Assembly: GCA_036768485.1 (NCBI GenBank)
Contig: JAVLUZ010000768.1
Location: 1,181,770 to 1,245,769 of the forward strand
Direction of reading: 5' to 3'
Origin: Mermis nigrescens
Taxonomy: Eukaryota; Nematoda; Enoplea; Mermithida; Mermithidae
Length of the DNA: 64,000 nucleotides
Shown piece after piece: positions 1 through 11,550 of the stretch; the stretch's first letter is position 1; each line of letters opens with the position of its first letter. Both the position numbers and the translations under genes were made by a program. The notes beneath the pieces are model-generated. The model saw only the letters and a program-made list of their open reading frames with translations. It was not told the origin of the DNA and did no database searches.

Positions 1-639
1 GTTTAAAGTTTACACTCTAGTGGATGGTGTAAAAAAATGGATTTTAACTAAGATTTCTCTGCCAAATTTTTCCGCTTATGAGTCAGTGCAAATCGAAGAC
101 AGCATTAATAAAGTGCCTCACAGGGGCTAAACATCGCAGCAAACCGCATTTAAAAAAACGCAATATTGAGTTATTTATGGGGTGTAAAGTTCGAAATCAG
201 AGGTAAAAAATGGGCTAAAAACACGTTTTTTCCGAAGTTTGATTGATAAATCATGCCAAATAATTTTTGCAACAGAATTTTGGCACACAGGAATGTACTA
301 CGATTTAAAAGCTACAAATTGTACCAAACCGAATTTCTTTAAACTCAATGGGGAGTTCGGTACGGAATTTTAAAGTTTACAGTGTTCTAAATGGTGGAAA
401 ATACGTTTTTGTTGCGTTTTTTGTTCGCCACTTTCTCCGTCCAGAAGTCGGGATAAGTCTAATAGAATAAAAATAAAGTGCTTTATATCGGGTGCATGTC
501 AAAGCAAATTGTCTATACATTAATATTTAGCGAGTGTAAAGTCAAAAATTTGGAGTTTTAAATGCGTTTCTGTCTTGTTTTTTCTGCCTGCTTCTCCGGT
601 TACGAGTCAGGGACACGTTTATCAAGTCTAGAAATGGAC

Positions 640-1520
640 CAGGAATCAAATTTGATATGCCAGTCTGGCGCATATGTTTACACTCTACGGTGTTGTAAAG
701 TAGTTTACACCAATTGTTAGTTTGCCCATAGAACATTATGTAGACTTAATTTTTTCATAAATATTAATCGTAATATCGGAACAATATCAAAATTACGAAT
801 CTGACTAAAATCTTCTTTACACTAGGTGTTTACATGAAGTTTACACTACATATATATTTATCTTCGTTTTTGAGCATTCCTGAAACCTAATTTTTCTTGG
901 AGCCTAGAAGTTTTCAAAGGATCAAATGTGAGACGTCACGTAGGCGCGTTTGTTTACATCCAACAGTGATGTAAAGTAGTTTACATTCATTGTTTATATG
1001 TCCTCAGACCATTGTAGAGACATAATTTTTTCATGAATGTTGATCATAATATCCGAGTAATTTTTTACACTGCATGTTAGCCTTTGTTCTAGAGCATTGC
1101 AAAAATCGAAATTTTTCCTGAGATATAAAAATTTACAGGGAATGAAATATATACGTCAATTAGGCGCGCTTGCTTACACTCAGCAGTATTGCAAAGTGGT
1201 TTAAACCTAATGTTTATTGTCTTTAAAACATTATGGAGACTCATTTTTCCATAAATGTTGAAAGAAATATCGGAGCAATATCAAAATTACGAATCCGACT
1301 AAAATATTCTTTACGCTATGTGTTTGTGTAAAGTTTACGTTACGTGTTAACCCTAATTCGATAGACTTGCAGAGACTTTGTAACTGAAGTCAAGAAATTT
1401 TCAAGGATTCATATGTGAGACATCAATTAAGTGAGTTTGTTTACCCTCAAAAGTAATCTAAAGTGATTTAAAAATTATGTTCAAGTGTCCTTAGATCATT
1501 GAAGAGATGTAATTTTGTCT
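640..1520 (+). repeat. Degenerate tandem units, about 220-275 bp, in PAL left arm
   Basis: Four diverged copies of the same block follow each other. The anchor is a (G)GCG-type stretch followed by GTTTACACTC, a short gap, and TGTAAAGTAGTTTACA. Anchors start near 668, 942, 1162 and 1430. Each unit also contains a CATTGTAGAGAC-like stretch, an ATTTTTTCAT stretch and CAAAATTACGAATC. Units are separated by 274, 220 and 268 bp. The whole array is mirrored at 5844-6724. Confidence 0.75.
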
Positions 1521-2156
1521 TAAATGGGTTGCATTAAAGTTAAATCTTTCTTAGCCGTGTTTATAATATGTTTCACAAAATCTTGCACATGGAGAGCTAT
1601 CGTTTAATTGATGTAAATTGCCTGCAAAAGTGGTTTAAAATGAACCAGCAATCACACTACTGTGCACAGAAGTCGACAAAGATATACAGCTTTATTGTAA
1701 TCATGTACATTAATAAGCCGTAAACTGTTAGTATTCTCTACACCTAGTAGTTGTGTAAAGTTTGCACTATTCATTTGTTGTTAATATGTAGTCTATACTA
1801 CAAATTTATTTTACTACCAAATCAAAGCGTTAGTGTTCCTTACATTTGATATTTGCGTGAAGTTTTTGAATTTTTGCCGAAAATCTTTGCCTTCTAATTT
1901 ACCAACATCCCGCCTTTTCCATTTTCTTGAAGTTTAAAATCTTTTATAATTCTCTCATAATTTAATGGTAGGTTTTAACTTTAAGTTTCTCTTGGTTTAC
2001 AACTCTCGCTTAGCAAGCTCATTTTTCAAAACTTTTTCATAGTGATCAGATTAGTTGCGTTTAGTTTGGAATTGGTGGACGGTCGTTATTTTATTACTCG
2101 GCTTAAATAAACCAAGGTGACTATCTTTTGATTATTTTCTTCATCGCAAATTCAAA

Positions 2157-2241
2157 CACCCAATTTTCAATTTGAAAATTGACCCAATTTTCAATTTGAA
2201 AATTGATCCAATTTTCAATTTGAAAATTGAAAATTGGGTGT
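2157..2241 (+). repeat. 24-bp palindromic tandem repeat, 3 units
   Basis: The unit contains AATTTTCAATTTGAAAATT, which is itself nearly self-complementary, and is repeated three times. The mirrored array in the right arm (5095-5203) has four units, so the two arms differ by one repeat. The 24-bp period keeps a minus-strand frame open (SIFKLKIG repeats), which I regard as an artefact of the period. Confidence 0.9.
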
Positions 2242-2548
2242 TTTCAATTTCAAAAGTCACAACACATTGTGCTTGTGTATTGATTGAGTGAGGATTTGCA
2301 ATGTGAATTCGTTGGTTAAATTTTTGTGCTTGATTATAAGTGAACTGCACATTAAGAAGAAATAACTTAATGCAGTTTTAATTTGAAAATGGATGGTGTC
2401 AATAAGGTTGTCTTGTTTAAAAAGGATAATGCTGATGTTAAGAACAATATTGTTTTCCGCGTTCTTGGACTGTTGTCATTATTGTGGCATGTTACTGATT
2501 GTGTTTACTGACTGATGTACTGAAATCACGCTAATTAAAAGTAGTGTA

Positions 2549-3310
2549 CTAGCAAAGAAAAATGCTCCGATGGAACAAAAAAGATGAATATACTTGGAAT
2601 TGTGGATTATTATGGATGTAAAAGGAGGGGACTAGGAAAAATCTACCTAAAGTCGGAAAATCTGCTAAAAATCACACTTTCTCTAAGCAACGCAAAAAAT
2701 CGATGTATATTCTGCGGCCTCTAAAAAAGTGTCTTTTTTAAATAATGTTCGAAGTTTCAGATAAGAGTGTATAAACGAAATCTATCAAGGTTACTTTTTT
2801 AAATTGCTGGCACCTGATTGATAGAAAACTAAGAGGTATTGTATTTAAAGTTGTTTTGTTTTATGAGCATTATAGCAAGCAAAGCAGGAGCCGATTGATT
2901 AGTGCACACAATCGTTTCGGGCATGCTAGTGTATCTACATTAAGTCTGTTTCAAGTCAACTTACGCGTTTCCTACTGTTTTTAACCAACCATGTCTTCAA
3001 TTGTCTTCGATGTTTGCTATTTCATTCAATTGGCTTGGAAGACTGTTAGTTTACTTAATATCATTTCCCATAGCTACTGCATAGCTAACGTGCTGCTGTT
3101 TCAATCATTGTTATGGTTGAATATTTATTTTAATCTGTTGGCCGCAGAATATACATCGATTTTTTGCGTTGCTTAGAGAAAGTGTGATTTTTAGCAGATT
3201 TTCCGACTTTAGGTAGATTTTTCCTAGTCCCCTCCTTTTACATCCATAATAATCCACAATTCCAAGTATATTCATCTTTTTTGTTCCATCGGAGCATTTT
3301 TCTTTGCTAG
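2549..3310 (+). mobile_element. TA-inserting MITE, copy 1 (762 bp)
   Basis: Terminal inverted repeats of about 170 bp (2549-2720 and 3141-3310) begin CTAGCAAAGAAAAATGCTCC, and both end internally at TATTCTGCGGCC. TA flanks both ends. The internal 0.42 kb has no transposase frame. A 61-codon internal frame (2991-3176) is mirrored in copy 2 and is probably not coding. Related copies are at 4027-4787, 45680-46976 and 47087-47764. Confidence 0.88.
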
Positions 3311-4026
3311 TATTACATATGTACAGGTATATATATATTACATATGTACACTAATTCACGTAAAATGCATGGCACACACACAAAGTACGGGTCCGACCGG
3401 CACTACAATTATGCCGAAAAAAACACCATTTTTCGACGTATCCACTAATCGAGCACTATCCAATGGCATCAAAAATCGCTAATAAAGCAAAAATTGAATT
3501 CTGGGGGGTATTCCAACTTCTCGGGGGGGGTTGCATATCCCCCGTGACCTCTCCCCCTTCATCCCACGCCCACGTAATGTGGATACTACCAACCAAACTC
3601 GCCAATTAAGCGCTGTTTCATTTCGAATTCAGTGCTGATTAAAATGAGGTGAATGAGATGGAGTACATAGGTACATAGGTGTAAGGTGCAGTACCGCACG
3701 TGAGCGTGCTTGGGAGGGTGGGTCTGGCTGGACCTCCGATGATTCGGCCGACTTTCCTCTCATTTCGAAGGAGCACCCATCACTGAATTTTAGGTCTTAT
3801 TTTTGACGATTGTGCCCCGTCGGACCCCGGGGAATTTTGCTGCCGCCCATCAATGTACACTATCGTACCCTTATTGCAGGCGAAATACACGCCTCCACAA
3901 AGGTCAATCTATCGAGGAGCGATGTCAACCCAGCAGTCAGCCTACATATGAAAGCACGAATTAGAATTACGTTGCAATATCTTATACCTGTAACTGCGAT
4001 AGTTACACGTTACGAACATTATATTA
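3311..4026 (+). other. Spacer of the PAL palindrome, with a truncated R1 copy
   Basis: This is the only part of the block without an inverted partner. It starts with two TACATATGTACA-like palindromes around (TA)n. Next comes a truncated minus-orientation R1 repeat at about 3405-3585, then about 440 bp in which I see no gene. An open frame starting at 3810 runs into the adjacent MITE TIR and is not credible as a gene. Confidence 0.6.
3405..3585 (-). repeat. R1 dispersed repeat, truncated
   Basis: It contains the R1 landmarks in minus orientation: a CACCATTTTTCGACG block, CGAGCACTATCCAATGGCATC, and ATTGAATTCTGGGGGG, ending in CCACGCCCACG. The distal part with CAAAGGTCAAAAAATGG is missing. Confidence 0.75.
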
Positions 4027-4787
4027 CTAGCAAAGAAAAATGCTCCGATGGAACAAAAAAGATGAATATACTTGGAATTGTGGATTATTATGGATGTAAA
4101 AGGAGGGGACTAGGAAAAATCTACCTAAAGTCGGAAAATCTGCTAAAAATCACACTTTCTCTAAGCAACGCAAAAAATCGATGTATATTCTGCGGCCAAC
4201 AGATTAAAATAAATATTCAACCATAACAATGATTGAAACAGCAGCACGTAAGCTATGCAGTAGCTATGGGAAATGATATTAAGTAAACTAACAGTCTTCC
4301 AAGCCAATTGAATGAAATAGCAAACATCGAAGACAATTGAAGACATGGTTGGTTAAAAACAGTAGGAAACACGTAAGTTGACTTGAAACAGACTTAATGT
4401 AGATACACTAGCATGCCCGAAACGATTGTGTGCACTAATCAATCGGCTCCTGCTTTGCTTGCTATAATGCTCATAAAACAAAACAACTTTAAATACAATA
4501 CCTCTTAGTTTTCTATCAATCAGGTGCCAGCAATTTAAAAAAGTAACCTTGATAGATTTCGTTTATACACTCTTATCTGAAACTTCGAACATTATTTAAA
4601 AAAGACACTTTTTTAGAGGCCGCAGAATATACATCGATTTTTGCGTTGCTTAGAGAAAGTGTGATTTTTAGCAGATTTTCCGACTTTAGGTAGATTTTTC
4701 CTAGTCCCCTCCTTTTACATCCATAATAATCCACAATTCCAAGTATATTCATCTTTTTTGTTCCATCGGAGCATTTTTCTTTGCTAG
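4027..4787 (-). mobile_element. TA-inserting MITE, copy 2 (761 bp), inverted relative to copy 1
   Basis: This is the mirror image of 2549-3310, with the same ends and TA on both sides (4025-4026 and 4788-4789). It differs from copy 1 by a few bases, for example a T-run length near 4637. No transposase is encoded. Confidence 0.88.
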
Positions 4788-5094
4788 TACACTACTTTTA
4801 ATTAGCGTGATTTCAGTACATCAGTCAGTAAACACAATCAGTAACATGCCACAATAATGACAACAGTCCAAGAACGCGGAAAACAATATTGTTCTTAACA
4901 TCAGCATTATCCTTTTTAAACAAGACAACCTTATTGACACCATCCATTTTCAAATTAAAACTGCATTAAGTTATTTCTTCTTAATGTGCAGTTCACTTAT
5001 AATCAAGCACAAAAATTTAACCAACGAATTCACATTGCAAATCCTCACTCAATCAATACACAAGCACAATGTGTTGTGACTTTTGAAATTGAAA

Positions 5095-5203
5095 ACACCC
5101 AATTTTCAATTTTCAAATTGAAAATTGGATCAATTTTCAAATTGAAAATTGGGTCAATTTTCAAATTGAAAATTGGATCAATTTTCAAATTGAAAATTGG
5201 GTG
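5095..5203 (-). repeat. 24-bp palindromic tandem repeat, 4 units
   Basis: Mirror of 2157-2241 with one additional unit. The core AATTTTCAAATTGAAAATT is self-complementary. Confidence 0.9.
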
Positions 5204-5843
5204 TTTGAATTTGCGATGAAGAAAATAATCAAAAGATAGTCACTTGGTTTATTTAAGCCGAGTAATAAAATAACGACCGTCCACCAATTCCAAACTAAAC
5301 GCAACTAATCTGATCACTATGAAAAAGTTTTGAAAAATGAGCTTGCTAAGCGAGAGTTGTAAACCAAGAGAAACTTAAAGTTAAAACCTACCATTAAATT
5401 ATGAGAGAATTATAAAAGATTTTTAAACTTCAAGAAAATGGAAAAGGCGGGATGTTGGTAAATTAGAAGGCAAAGATTTTCGGCAAAAATTCAAAAACTT
5501 CACGCAAATATCAAATGTAAAGGAACACTTACGCTTTGATTTGGTAGTAAAATAAATTTGTAGTATAGACTACATATTAACAACAAATGAATAGTGCAAA
5601 CTTTACACAACTACTAGGTGTAGAGAATACTAACAGTTTACGGCTTATTAATGTACATGATTACAATAAAGCTGTATATCTTTGTCGACTTCTGTGCACA
5701 GTAATGTGATTGCTGGTTCATTTTAAACCACTTTTGCAGGCAATTTACATCAATTAAACGATAGCTCTCCATGTGCAAGATTTTTTGAAACATATTTATA
5801 AACACGGCTAAGAAAGATTTAACTTTAATGCAACCCATTTAAG

Positions 5844-6724
5844 ACAAAATTACATCTCTTCAATGATCTAACGACACTTGAACAAAATTTTTAAATCACT
5901 TTAGATTACTTTTGAGGGTAAACAAACTCACTTAATTGATGTCTCACATATGAATCCTTGAAAATTTCTTGACTTCAGTTACAAAGTCTCTGCAAGTCTA
6001 TCGAATTAGGGTTAACACGTAACGTAAACTTTACACAAACACATAGCGTAAAGAATATTTTAGTCGGATTCGTAATTTTGATATTGCTCCGATATTTCTT
6101 TCAACATTTATGGAAAAATGAGTCTTCATAATGTTTTAAAGACAATAAACATTAGGTTTAAACCACTTTGCAATACTGCTGAGTGTAAGCAAGCGCGCCC
6201 AATTGACGTATATATTTCATTCCCTGTAAATTTTTATATCTCAGGAAAAAATTTCGATTTTTGCAATGCTCTAGAACAAAGGCTAACATGCAGTGTAAAA
6301 AATTACTCGGATATTATGATCAACATTCAGGAAAAAATTATGTCTCTACAATGGTCTGAGGACATATAAACAATGAATGTAAACTACTTTACATCACTGT
6401 TGGATGTAAACAAACGCGCCTACGTGACGTCTCACATTTGATCCTTTGAAAACTTCTAGGCTCCAAGAAAAAATTAGGTTTCAGGAATGCTCAAAAACGA
6501 AGATAAATATATATGTAGTGTAAACTTCATGTAAACACCTAGTGTAAAGAAGATTTTAGTCAGATTCGTAATTTTGATATTGTTCCGATATTACGATTAA
6601 TATTTATGAAAAAATTAAGTCTACATAATGTTCTATGGGCAAACTAACAATTGGTGTAAACTACTTTACAACACCGTAGAGTGTAAACATATGCGCCAGA
6701 CTGGCATATCAAATTTGATTCCTG
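5844..6724 (-). repeat. Degenerate tandem units in PAL right arm
   Basis: Mirror image of the four-unit array at 640-1520, with the same order of anchors reversed. Confidence 0.75.
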
Positions 6725-7363
6725 GTCCATTTCTAGACTTGATAAACGTGTCCCTGACTCGTAACCGGAGAAGCAGGCAGAAAAAACAAGACAGAAACGC
6801 ATTTAAAACTCCAAATTTTTGACTTTACACTCGCTAAATATTAATGTATAGACAATTTGCTTTGACATGCACCCGATATAAAGCACTTTATTTTTATTCT
6901 ATTAGACTTATCCCGACTTCTGGACGGAGAAAGTGGCGAACAAAAAACGCAACAAAAACGTATTTTCCACCATTTAGAACACTGTAAACTTTAAAATTCC
7001 GTACCGAACTCCCCATTGAGTTTAAAGAAATTCGGTTTGGTACAATTTGTAGCTTTTAAATCGTAGTACATTCCTGAGTGCCAAAATTCTGTTGCAAAAA
7101 TTATTTGGCATGATTTATCAATCAAACTTCGGAAAAAACGTGTTTTTTAGCCCATTTTTCACCTCTGATTTCGAACTTTACACCCCCATAAATAACTCAA
7201 TATTGCGTTTTTTTAAATGCGGTTTGCTGCGATGTTTAGCCCCTGTGAGGCACTTTATTATACTGTCTTCGATTTGCACTGACTCATAAGCGGAAAAATT
7301 TGGCAGAGAAATCTTAGTTAAAATCCATTTTTTACACCATCCACTAGAGTGTAAACTTTAAAC

Positions 7364-7914
7364 CCCAGGATCTAACTCACCATAGAGCATAGAAGACTTT
7401 GCTTATATGCAGAATGTAGCCCTTGATCCGCTCTACATTTCTGTCAGAAAACATTTTAAAAACCTCATAACCGGAGTTAGTATCGGACATAGGAAGGTTG
7501 AAAACTCGACCAAAAAGTGCTTTTTCACCCCCAGATTTTCGCACTCTTTACACTGCCGTTCGATAAATAATGCGAATTTCAAAAAACAAAAAAGTGTCAT
7601 CTGTAGAATTCATCCCTCTATTATCCTATTCTGTTCAATCCTTCGAGTCATCAATACTCAGTTGTCCACATGCCGCAGTAAAAGGTCCCAAAATTTGTCC
7701 TATGTTATAACGTTACACAAAAACTTTACACCTTCTTTACACAGTCAATTTTGAGTTTCAAGAAAAACAAAAAACACGGGCAGCGAATTTTTTTATTATC
7801 TTTCTTTTAAAAAAAACCGCACCTTCCAGAAGTGTCCCGTTATAGTTGTAGGAGGGTGCCCAGGTGTTGGGGGTACCCAAGTATATTATAGGTACGCGCT
7901 AACGCGCTACCTAT
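7364..7914 (+). repeat. PAL distal segment
   Basis: Unpaired sequence following the right arm. Its last part, about 7780-7914 (TTTATTATC, AAAAAACCGCACCT, ending GCGCTAACGCGCTACCTAT), recurs at 55447-55566 at the end of the second PAL copy. This indicates that 7914 is close to a real element boundary. An open frame at 7407-7754 lies in it without recognisable features and I do not call it a gene. Confidence 0.65.
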
Positions 7915-8159
7915 GATTGCCGTCGCGAAAGCAGAATCGATTGCAGCCTTGCATTATTATGGAATTACGTAAGTTCGAGTAACCATCTTTGTGATGTGCT
8001 AGCTCGGGTTATGCCTACAATTCCCATTTTAATCCCATCTTTTTATTTCAAAATTCTATTAGGTATTTGTCCGGTAAAAAGGACTTGTTTGAAAGTTATT
8101 TCATCCGTACGTAACTTTGTTTGATTGATTGTGATATACTGTTATCAATCATGAGAATG

Positions 8160-8345
8160 GATTGATCAGTCGTGTTGGTAGTCGAGTTGAGTTTCGAGGT
8201 TGGAGCGCGTGTTTTATTTCGTTTTTGTTGCCGACTTTTAGTCGTACGTTGTTTATTTTGTAGATTAATAAATTGGGCATACTATTTACCCAGTGATTTG
8301 TTATATCGAGGGTAAGGTCCGGGCCCCGAAGACGATATTATTTTT
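8160..8345 (+). promoter_or_regulatory. Possible LTR fragment (poly-A signal region)
   Basis: A locally GC-richer stretch contains AATAAA at about 8267 and then a pyrimidine/purine-mixed tail ending GGGCCCCGAAGACG. The pattern resembles the R-U5 part of an LTR. I see no matching second LTR or TG...CA ends, so this is weak. Confidence 0.2.
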
Positions 8346-8597
8346 TTATCTCGACCGACTATAGGAAAGGTAAATAATGTTGTGTCGTATCTAAGACTTA
8401 TTTTTGGACAGTTTCTTATCTACTCAACCCAAAATAGTCAAAATATTATCTAATCTTTTAATGATGATGACTGTCCAGATTAGACGCTCGCTGTTGTTTG
8501 AATCAATGTTTAGAATGTTACACTTGTTGGGAAACAAAACATTTCTGAAACCAATCAGTGGTTGGGAAAACAAGCTAGATTATGAACTTGAGAGTTG

Positions 8598-8835
8598 GGT
8601 TGAGATATGTAGGTCAACTGACCTTGCGAACATACCGGGGTTAGGTAGGTACTCAGAGCTAGGTTGTAGGGCGTAGCTGCCGAGACTTCCAACCAAGAAG
8701 CGGTCAGCAATATTAGGACCGAGGAAGTCAAGGTCGTAGGCAGACCCGGTCTTAGGCTTTTGGAGGCCCTGTGCGAAGAAGCAATTAGGGGGCCCCTTGG
8801 TCTGGTGGCGGGAAACTACGAATATAAGCATGGGG
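8598..8835 (+). repeat. GC-richer repeat fragment, unidentified
   Basis: Contains GTAGGTCAACTGACC, AGACCCGGTCTTAGG and GGGGCCCCTTGG. The phrases CCTAAGACCGGG (here reversed) and GGCCCTGTGCG recur near 11037-11580, so the two places share repeat material. Short frames on both strands overlap here and neither looks like a protein. Confidence 0.3.
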
Positions 8836-9479
8836 TTTAACCATGGTTCATGACTTTAATAAGTATCTGCTTTCATTGTACTACAAGTTATTAATCTGTT
8901 CCATCCTAGACGGTGAATCCAGAATTTCTGTGGGGACACAGCCATCCCAACTTTTTCCTCAAAGAATCAAAAATTGGTGCAACTTCGGTACGTACAAAAT
9001 AGCGGTTTTCGCCGTTTTAAATTTTGTTGTTCAAAAGTATTTCTTGTGCAAGATTCGAAACTTCTAGAATTTTAAACAACTTTCGCACAAAAATTTGGAG
9101 TCGGAAAACTTCTGAGATATGAATGTGTATGATATGCGGAATGATGTTTTCATTAGGTACCTGTATTTGTGCACTGAGCAATATATATACACTTCCACTG
9201 TAACACTTGGCATAAACCACCTAAAATTTTCTAGAATTTATGCTGTAAAAAAGCCAAATGGACCTTCTAGATTTAGGGGACGAGAAATTTAGAGTCAAAT
9301 AATCTTGACAACTAAATTAGGCCAAAATATTGATTTAGAGTTTCTTAAAAGAAAAAATAAATACTCACTTTATTTTAATCGCAAAAAATATGTCGTTCAA
9401 GATAGCCACGCTTCAGCATTCAGTCAAGCTCGCCTCTACTAAAAAAATTTGAAATTCCTTTATACTCAATTCTGGTCAT

Positions 9480-10860
9480 TGCATTGAAAAACAATACAGA
9501 AAATAAATAATCCTGCGCTAGGCGCCATAAAATTTTGTCATATTCACGATGCCTTATTTAAAATCAAGAGTTAAGAAGACAGAAATTATACAAAAACGAT
9601 AAATCAGGCGCGGAGCTCCTAAAAATTTTTGGGCTTTTTGGCTCAAAAGTGTGCTAACTCTCCGGTCTTTCAAATGCATTTAAGAATTCGCGCATTGCGG
9701 TTTTTCTTCTCGGGGGGACTCTTACAATAAATAATCTACATACGAAATTTTGGGGGACTGATCCGCCAGTCGTCTATTAGATACGCGCCTGCTGAAACAT
9801 AGGAATGATAACTTTTTTTCTGTCAAAAAATAATTGTTGAGGTAAAAATATACATAGCTTCTATCCAAACCGACAAAAATCTAAATGAATATTATTAAGG
9901 TGCAAACCTTATTAGGATACCAATTAGAAATAAAAAAATCATTACAAGATCTATATTCTTCATCTCTCATCAAGTAAGTTAGGTTGATTGTCCGGAAAAT
10001 GTTGCGTCAAAAAATGATGCTAAACAAAAATAGACAAAGTAAAATGCCGAAAAGGCGCTATTTCGCACGTGAATGGTAAATTTTTGGACCAATTTTGACT
10101 GTTTTTGGAAACGTTGGGGTACCGCCCTCCTTAAGAAAATCCTATATCCGCTATTTCTCGCACATACATATATTAAATTTCGACTTACAAACTAACAGTT
10201 TGTGGATAATAACTTTTCTGTAGCATAACTGCACAAAATGTCAATAATCATCAGGAGCGGCTGCCCCCCCATTGGCCAAAAATATTTGGCGAGATGAAGA
10301 CTGGATATGTAATTTGCAATGATTTTCGGCCGTCAGTGACCATAATTCCTCAAATTTTTCGGGCGCTGCGCTCCGGATCATACCTATTAATGACATTTAT
10401 TTACTTTCTTTGACGACCAAGAAGCCATTTTTGCTCATAGAATAGGTTTCAAACATTTTCAACGGCCGAAACAGCTATTCTAGCATAGTTTTCTTGTATT
10501 ATTAATCAAAACAATTTCGACTTTTAGCGTGAGAACAGCATATTAAGCTTTTAAACGTCCATCCGCCTAAATTTCACAAATTTTCTGGCGCCCCGCGCCA
10601 GATTTTCGTTAAAAGCTAAGAAATTTTAGTGATTTTTTCGCACGAAATTGTCAAGAATTTTAAAATTTTTCGAAAAAATATTTTGCGTCAAAAGACATTT
10701 TAAAGTAAAATTATACAATGTAAAATGCCGAAAAAACATCATTTCGCGCGTGAAGAACAATATTTTGGACCTATTTTTGAGTGTTTTTGTAAAGTTGGGG
10801 TAAAGCCGCCCACCCCTTAGGAAAATCCTAGATCCGTAGAAAAAAACCGTAGGCACATGT
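9480..10860. repeat. Cluster of short GCGC-hairpin repeats and a pseudo-duplicated block
   Basis: Short hairpins built on GGCGC/GCGCC recur near 9515, 9606, 10370 and 10590. Two related blocks at about 10020-10150 and 10665-10840 share AAAATGCCGAAAA, ATTTCGC, a CGTGAA stretch, GTTGGGGTA and AGGAAAATCCTA. Similar blocks occur at about 18585-18715, 33360-33470 and 63235-63345 inside other repeats. The GCGC hairpin plus GGGGGACT pattern recurs at 30270-30450 and 60330-60500. No gene is supported. Confidence 0.45.
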
Positions 10861-10984
10861 GAAACAGACTGTAGGTGGTACGAGAAATTGATGAGCAGTG
10901 CCGAAAATTTTTTGAATTTTCATAAACTAGAAAGGTCACTTAGTATCTATTTTTCTGAATGAGAGCGTTAAGAAATGCAAGCTC

Positions 10985-11550
10985 GGACGACTATGGCGAC
11001 CGCTATTATGCACTAAATTTTTCCTTGCTTGGTGTTTTAGGGGCCCTTAGGGGCCCTGTGCGGTTGCACCTGTCAGGACGGCCGAGGGATTGACGACAGC
11101 GATGACGCCGATAGCTGCGCAAGCGTCGAACATTAATGAATTGCGCAGTTAGGGTCGACGTCGTGCATTTGATGGCGGAAGACGAAATACGTGACTCAAG
11201 GCAGCCGTCGAAGAAGCGAGGCAAAACCCGAAATACGTGAGGGATCGACGAAAGTGATCTGAGTGAATTTCGCTTGTTGCCTAAATTAGCTCTTTCGTTT
11301 GTTGCCTGATGGCACGTAGCCCATCAAGTATTTAAGTCGCGCGTTTTGTTCATTGTTTGGTTCGATTCGGTTTTTTCAGTTGGTTTAAATTTGCCCTTAT
11401 TGTGTCATTAGTGTTTTCGAATAAAAGGTGTGTTGGACATGGATACATTCTTCGGTTTTCTTACAACATAGTCTTAACCTTGAGACAGTGAATCTTAGCA
11501 ATCAAAGCTAGAGACGCTTGCCTCTTGATTCAAACCCCCGGCCCGTAACA
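10985..11550 (+). mobile_element. Possible solo LTR
   Basis: A distinct GC-rich stretch (11030-11280) is followed by a TATA-like AGTATTTAAGTCGCGC (about 11318), then AATAAA (about 11419), and ends CCCGGCCCGTAACA. The order U3, TATA, poly-A signal, CA end suits an LTR. I could not find a clear TG start, a TSD, a primer-binding site or internal gag-pol coding, so the call is tentative. Confidence 0.3.

Larger units (their letters stand above)
1..2548 (+). repeat. PAL left arm of giant inverted repeat
   Basis: This arm is matched in reverse complement by 4788-7363 over its whole visible length. The first bases (TTTAAAGTTTACACTCTAG) pair with the sequence ending near 7363, and 2541-2548 (GTAGTGTA) pair with TACACTAC at 4788. 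Arms are near-identical by eye, with scattered single-base differences and one 24-bp array-length difference. The arm is AT-rich and full of GTGTAAA/TTTACAC motifs. Open frames in it are short and mirrored in the other arm, so I do not call genes. The outer end lies at or beyond the window edge. I read it as part of a transposon-like element, because a second, rearranged copy lies at about 47087-55566. Confidence 0.9.
2549..4787 (+). mobile_element. Composite of two inverted MITEs inserted at the PAL dyad
   Basis: Two copies of the same 0.76-kb TIR element, in opposite orientation, flank a 716-bp spacer. The outer ends are CTAGCAAAG and CTTTGCTAG with TA on each side (2547-2548, 4788-4789). 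Removing the block and one TA leaves AAAAGTAGTGTACACTACTT at the junction, which is perfectly self-complementary with TA at its centre. This fits insertion of a TA-specific (Tc1/mariner-type) composite at the dyad of a pre-existing palindrome. The alternative is that the palindrome arose later and included the MITEs in its arms. Confidence 0.75.
4788..7363 (-). repeat. PAL right arm of giant inverted repeat
   Basis: Reverse complement of 1-2548. Coordinates pair as x + y = about 7364 in the outer part and about 7340 inside the 24-bp array, because this arm carries one extra 24-bp unit. Substitutions relative to the left arm are present, so this is not a base-identical copy. Confidence 0.9.

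Noticed and set aside
2991..3176. 61-codon frame conserved in both palindrome arms
   Set aside because: Conservation is explained by the duplicated MITE; the frame is broken in MITE copy 4 (47450-47640), so it shows no selection for protein.
3810..4226. 138-codon frame at the palindrome spacer
   Set aside because: Crosses from the spacer into the MITE TIR, and half of it is TIR sequence that is not coding in the other copies.
1..7363. Palindrome as pure sequencing or assembly artefact
   Set aside because: Arms differ by substitutions and a 24-bp unit, and a related rearranged copy exists at 47087-55566; an artefact is still testable with long reads.
11355..11375. tRNA B-box-like GGTTCGATTC
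   Set aside because: No A box at the right distance and no cloverleaf; lies in an LTR-like region.
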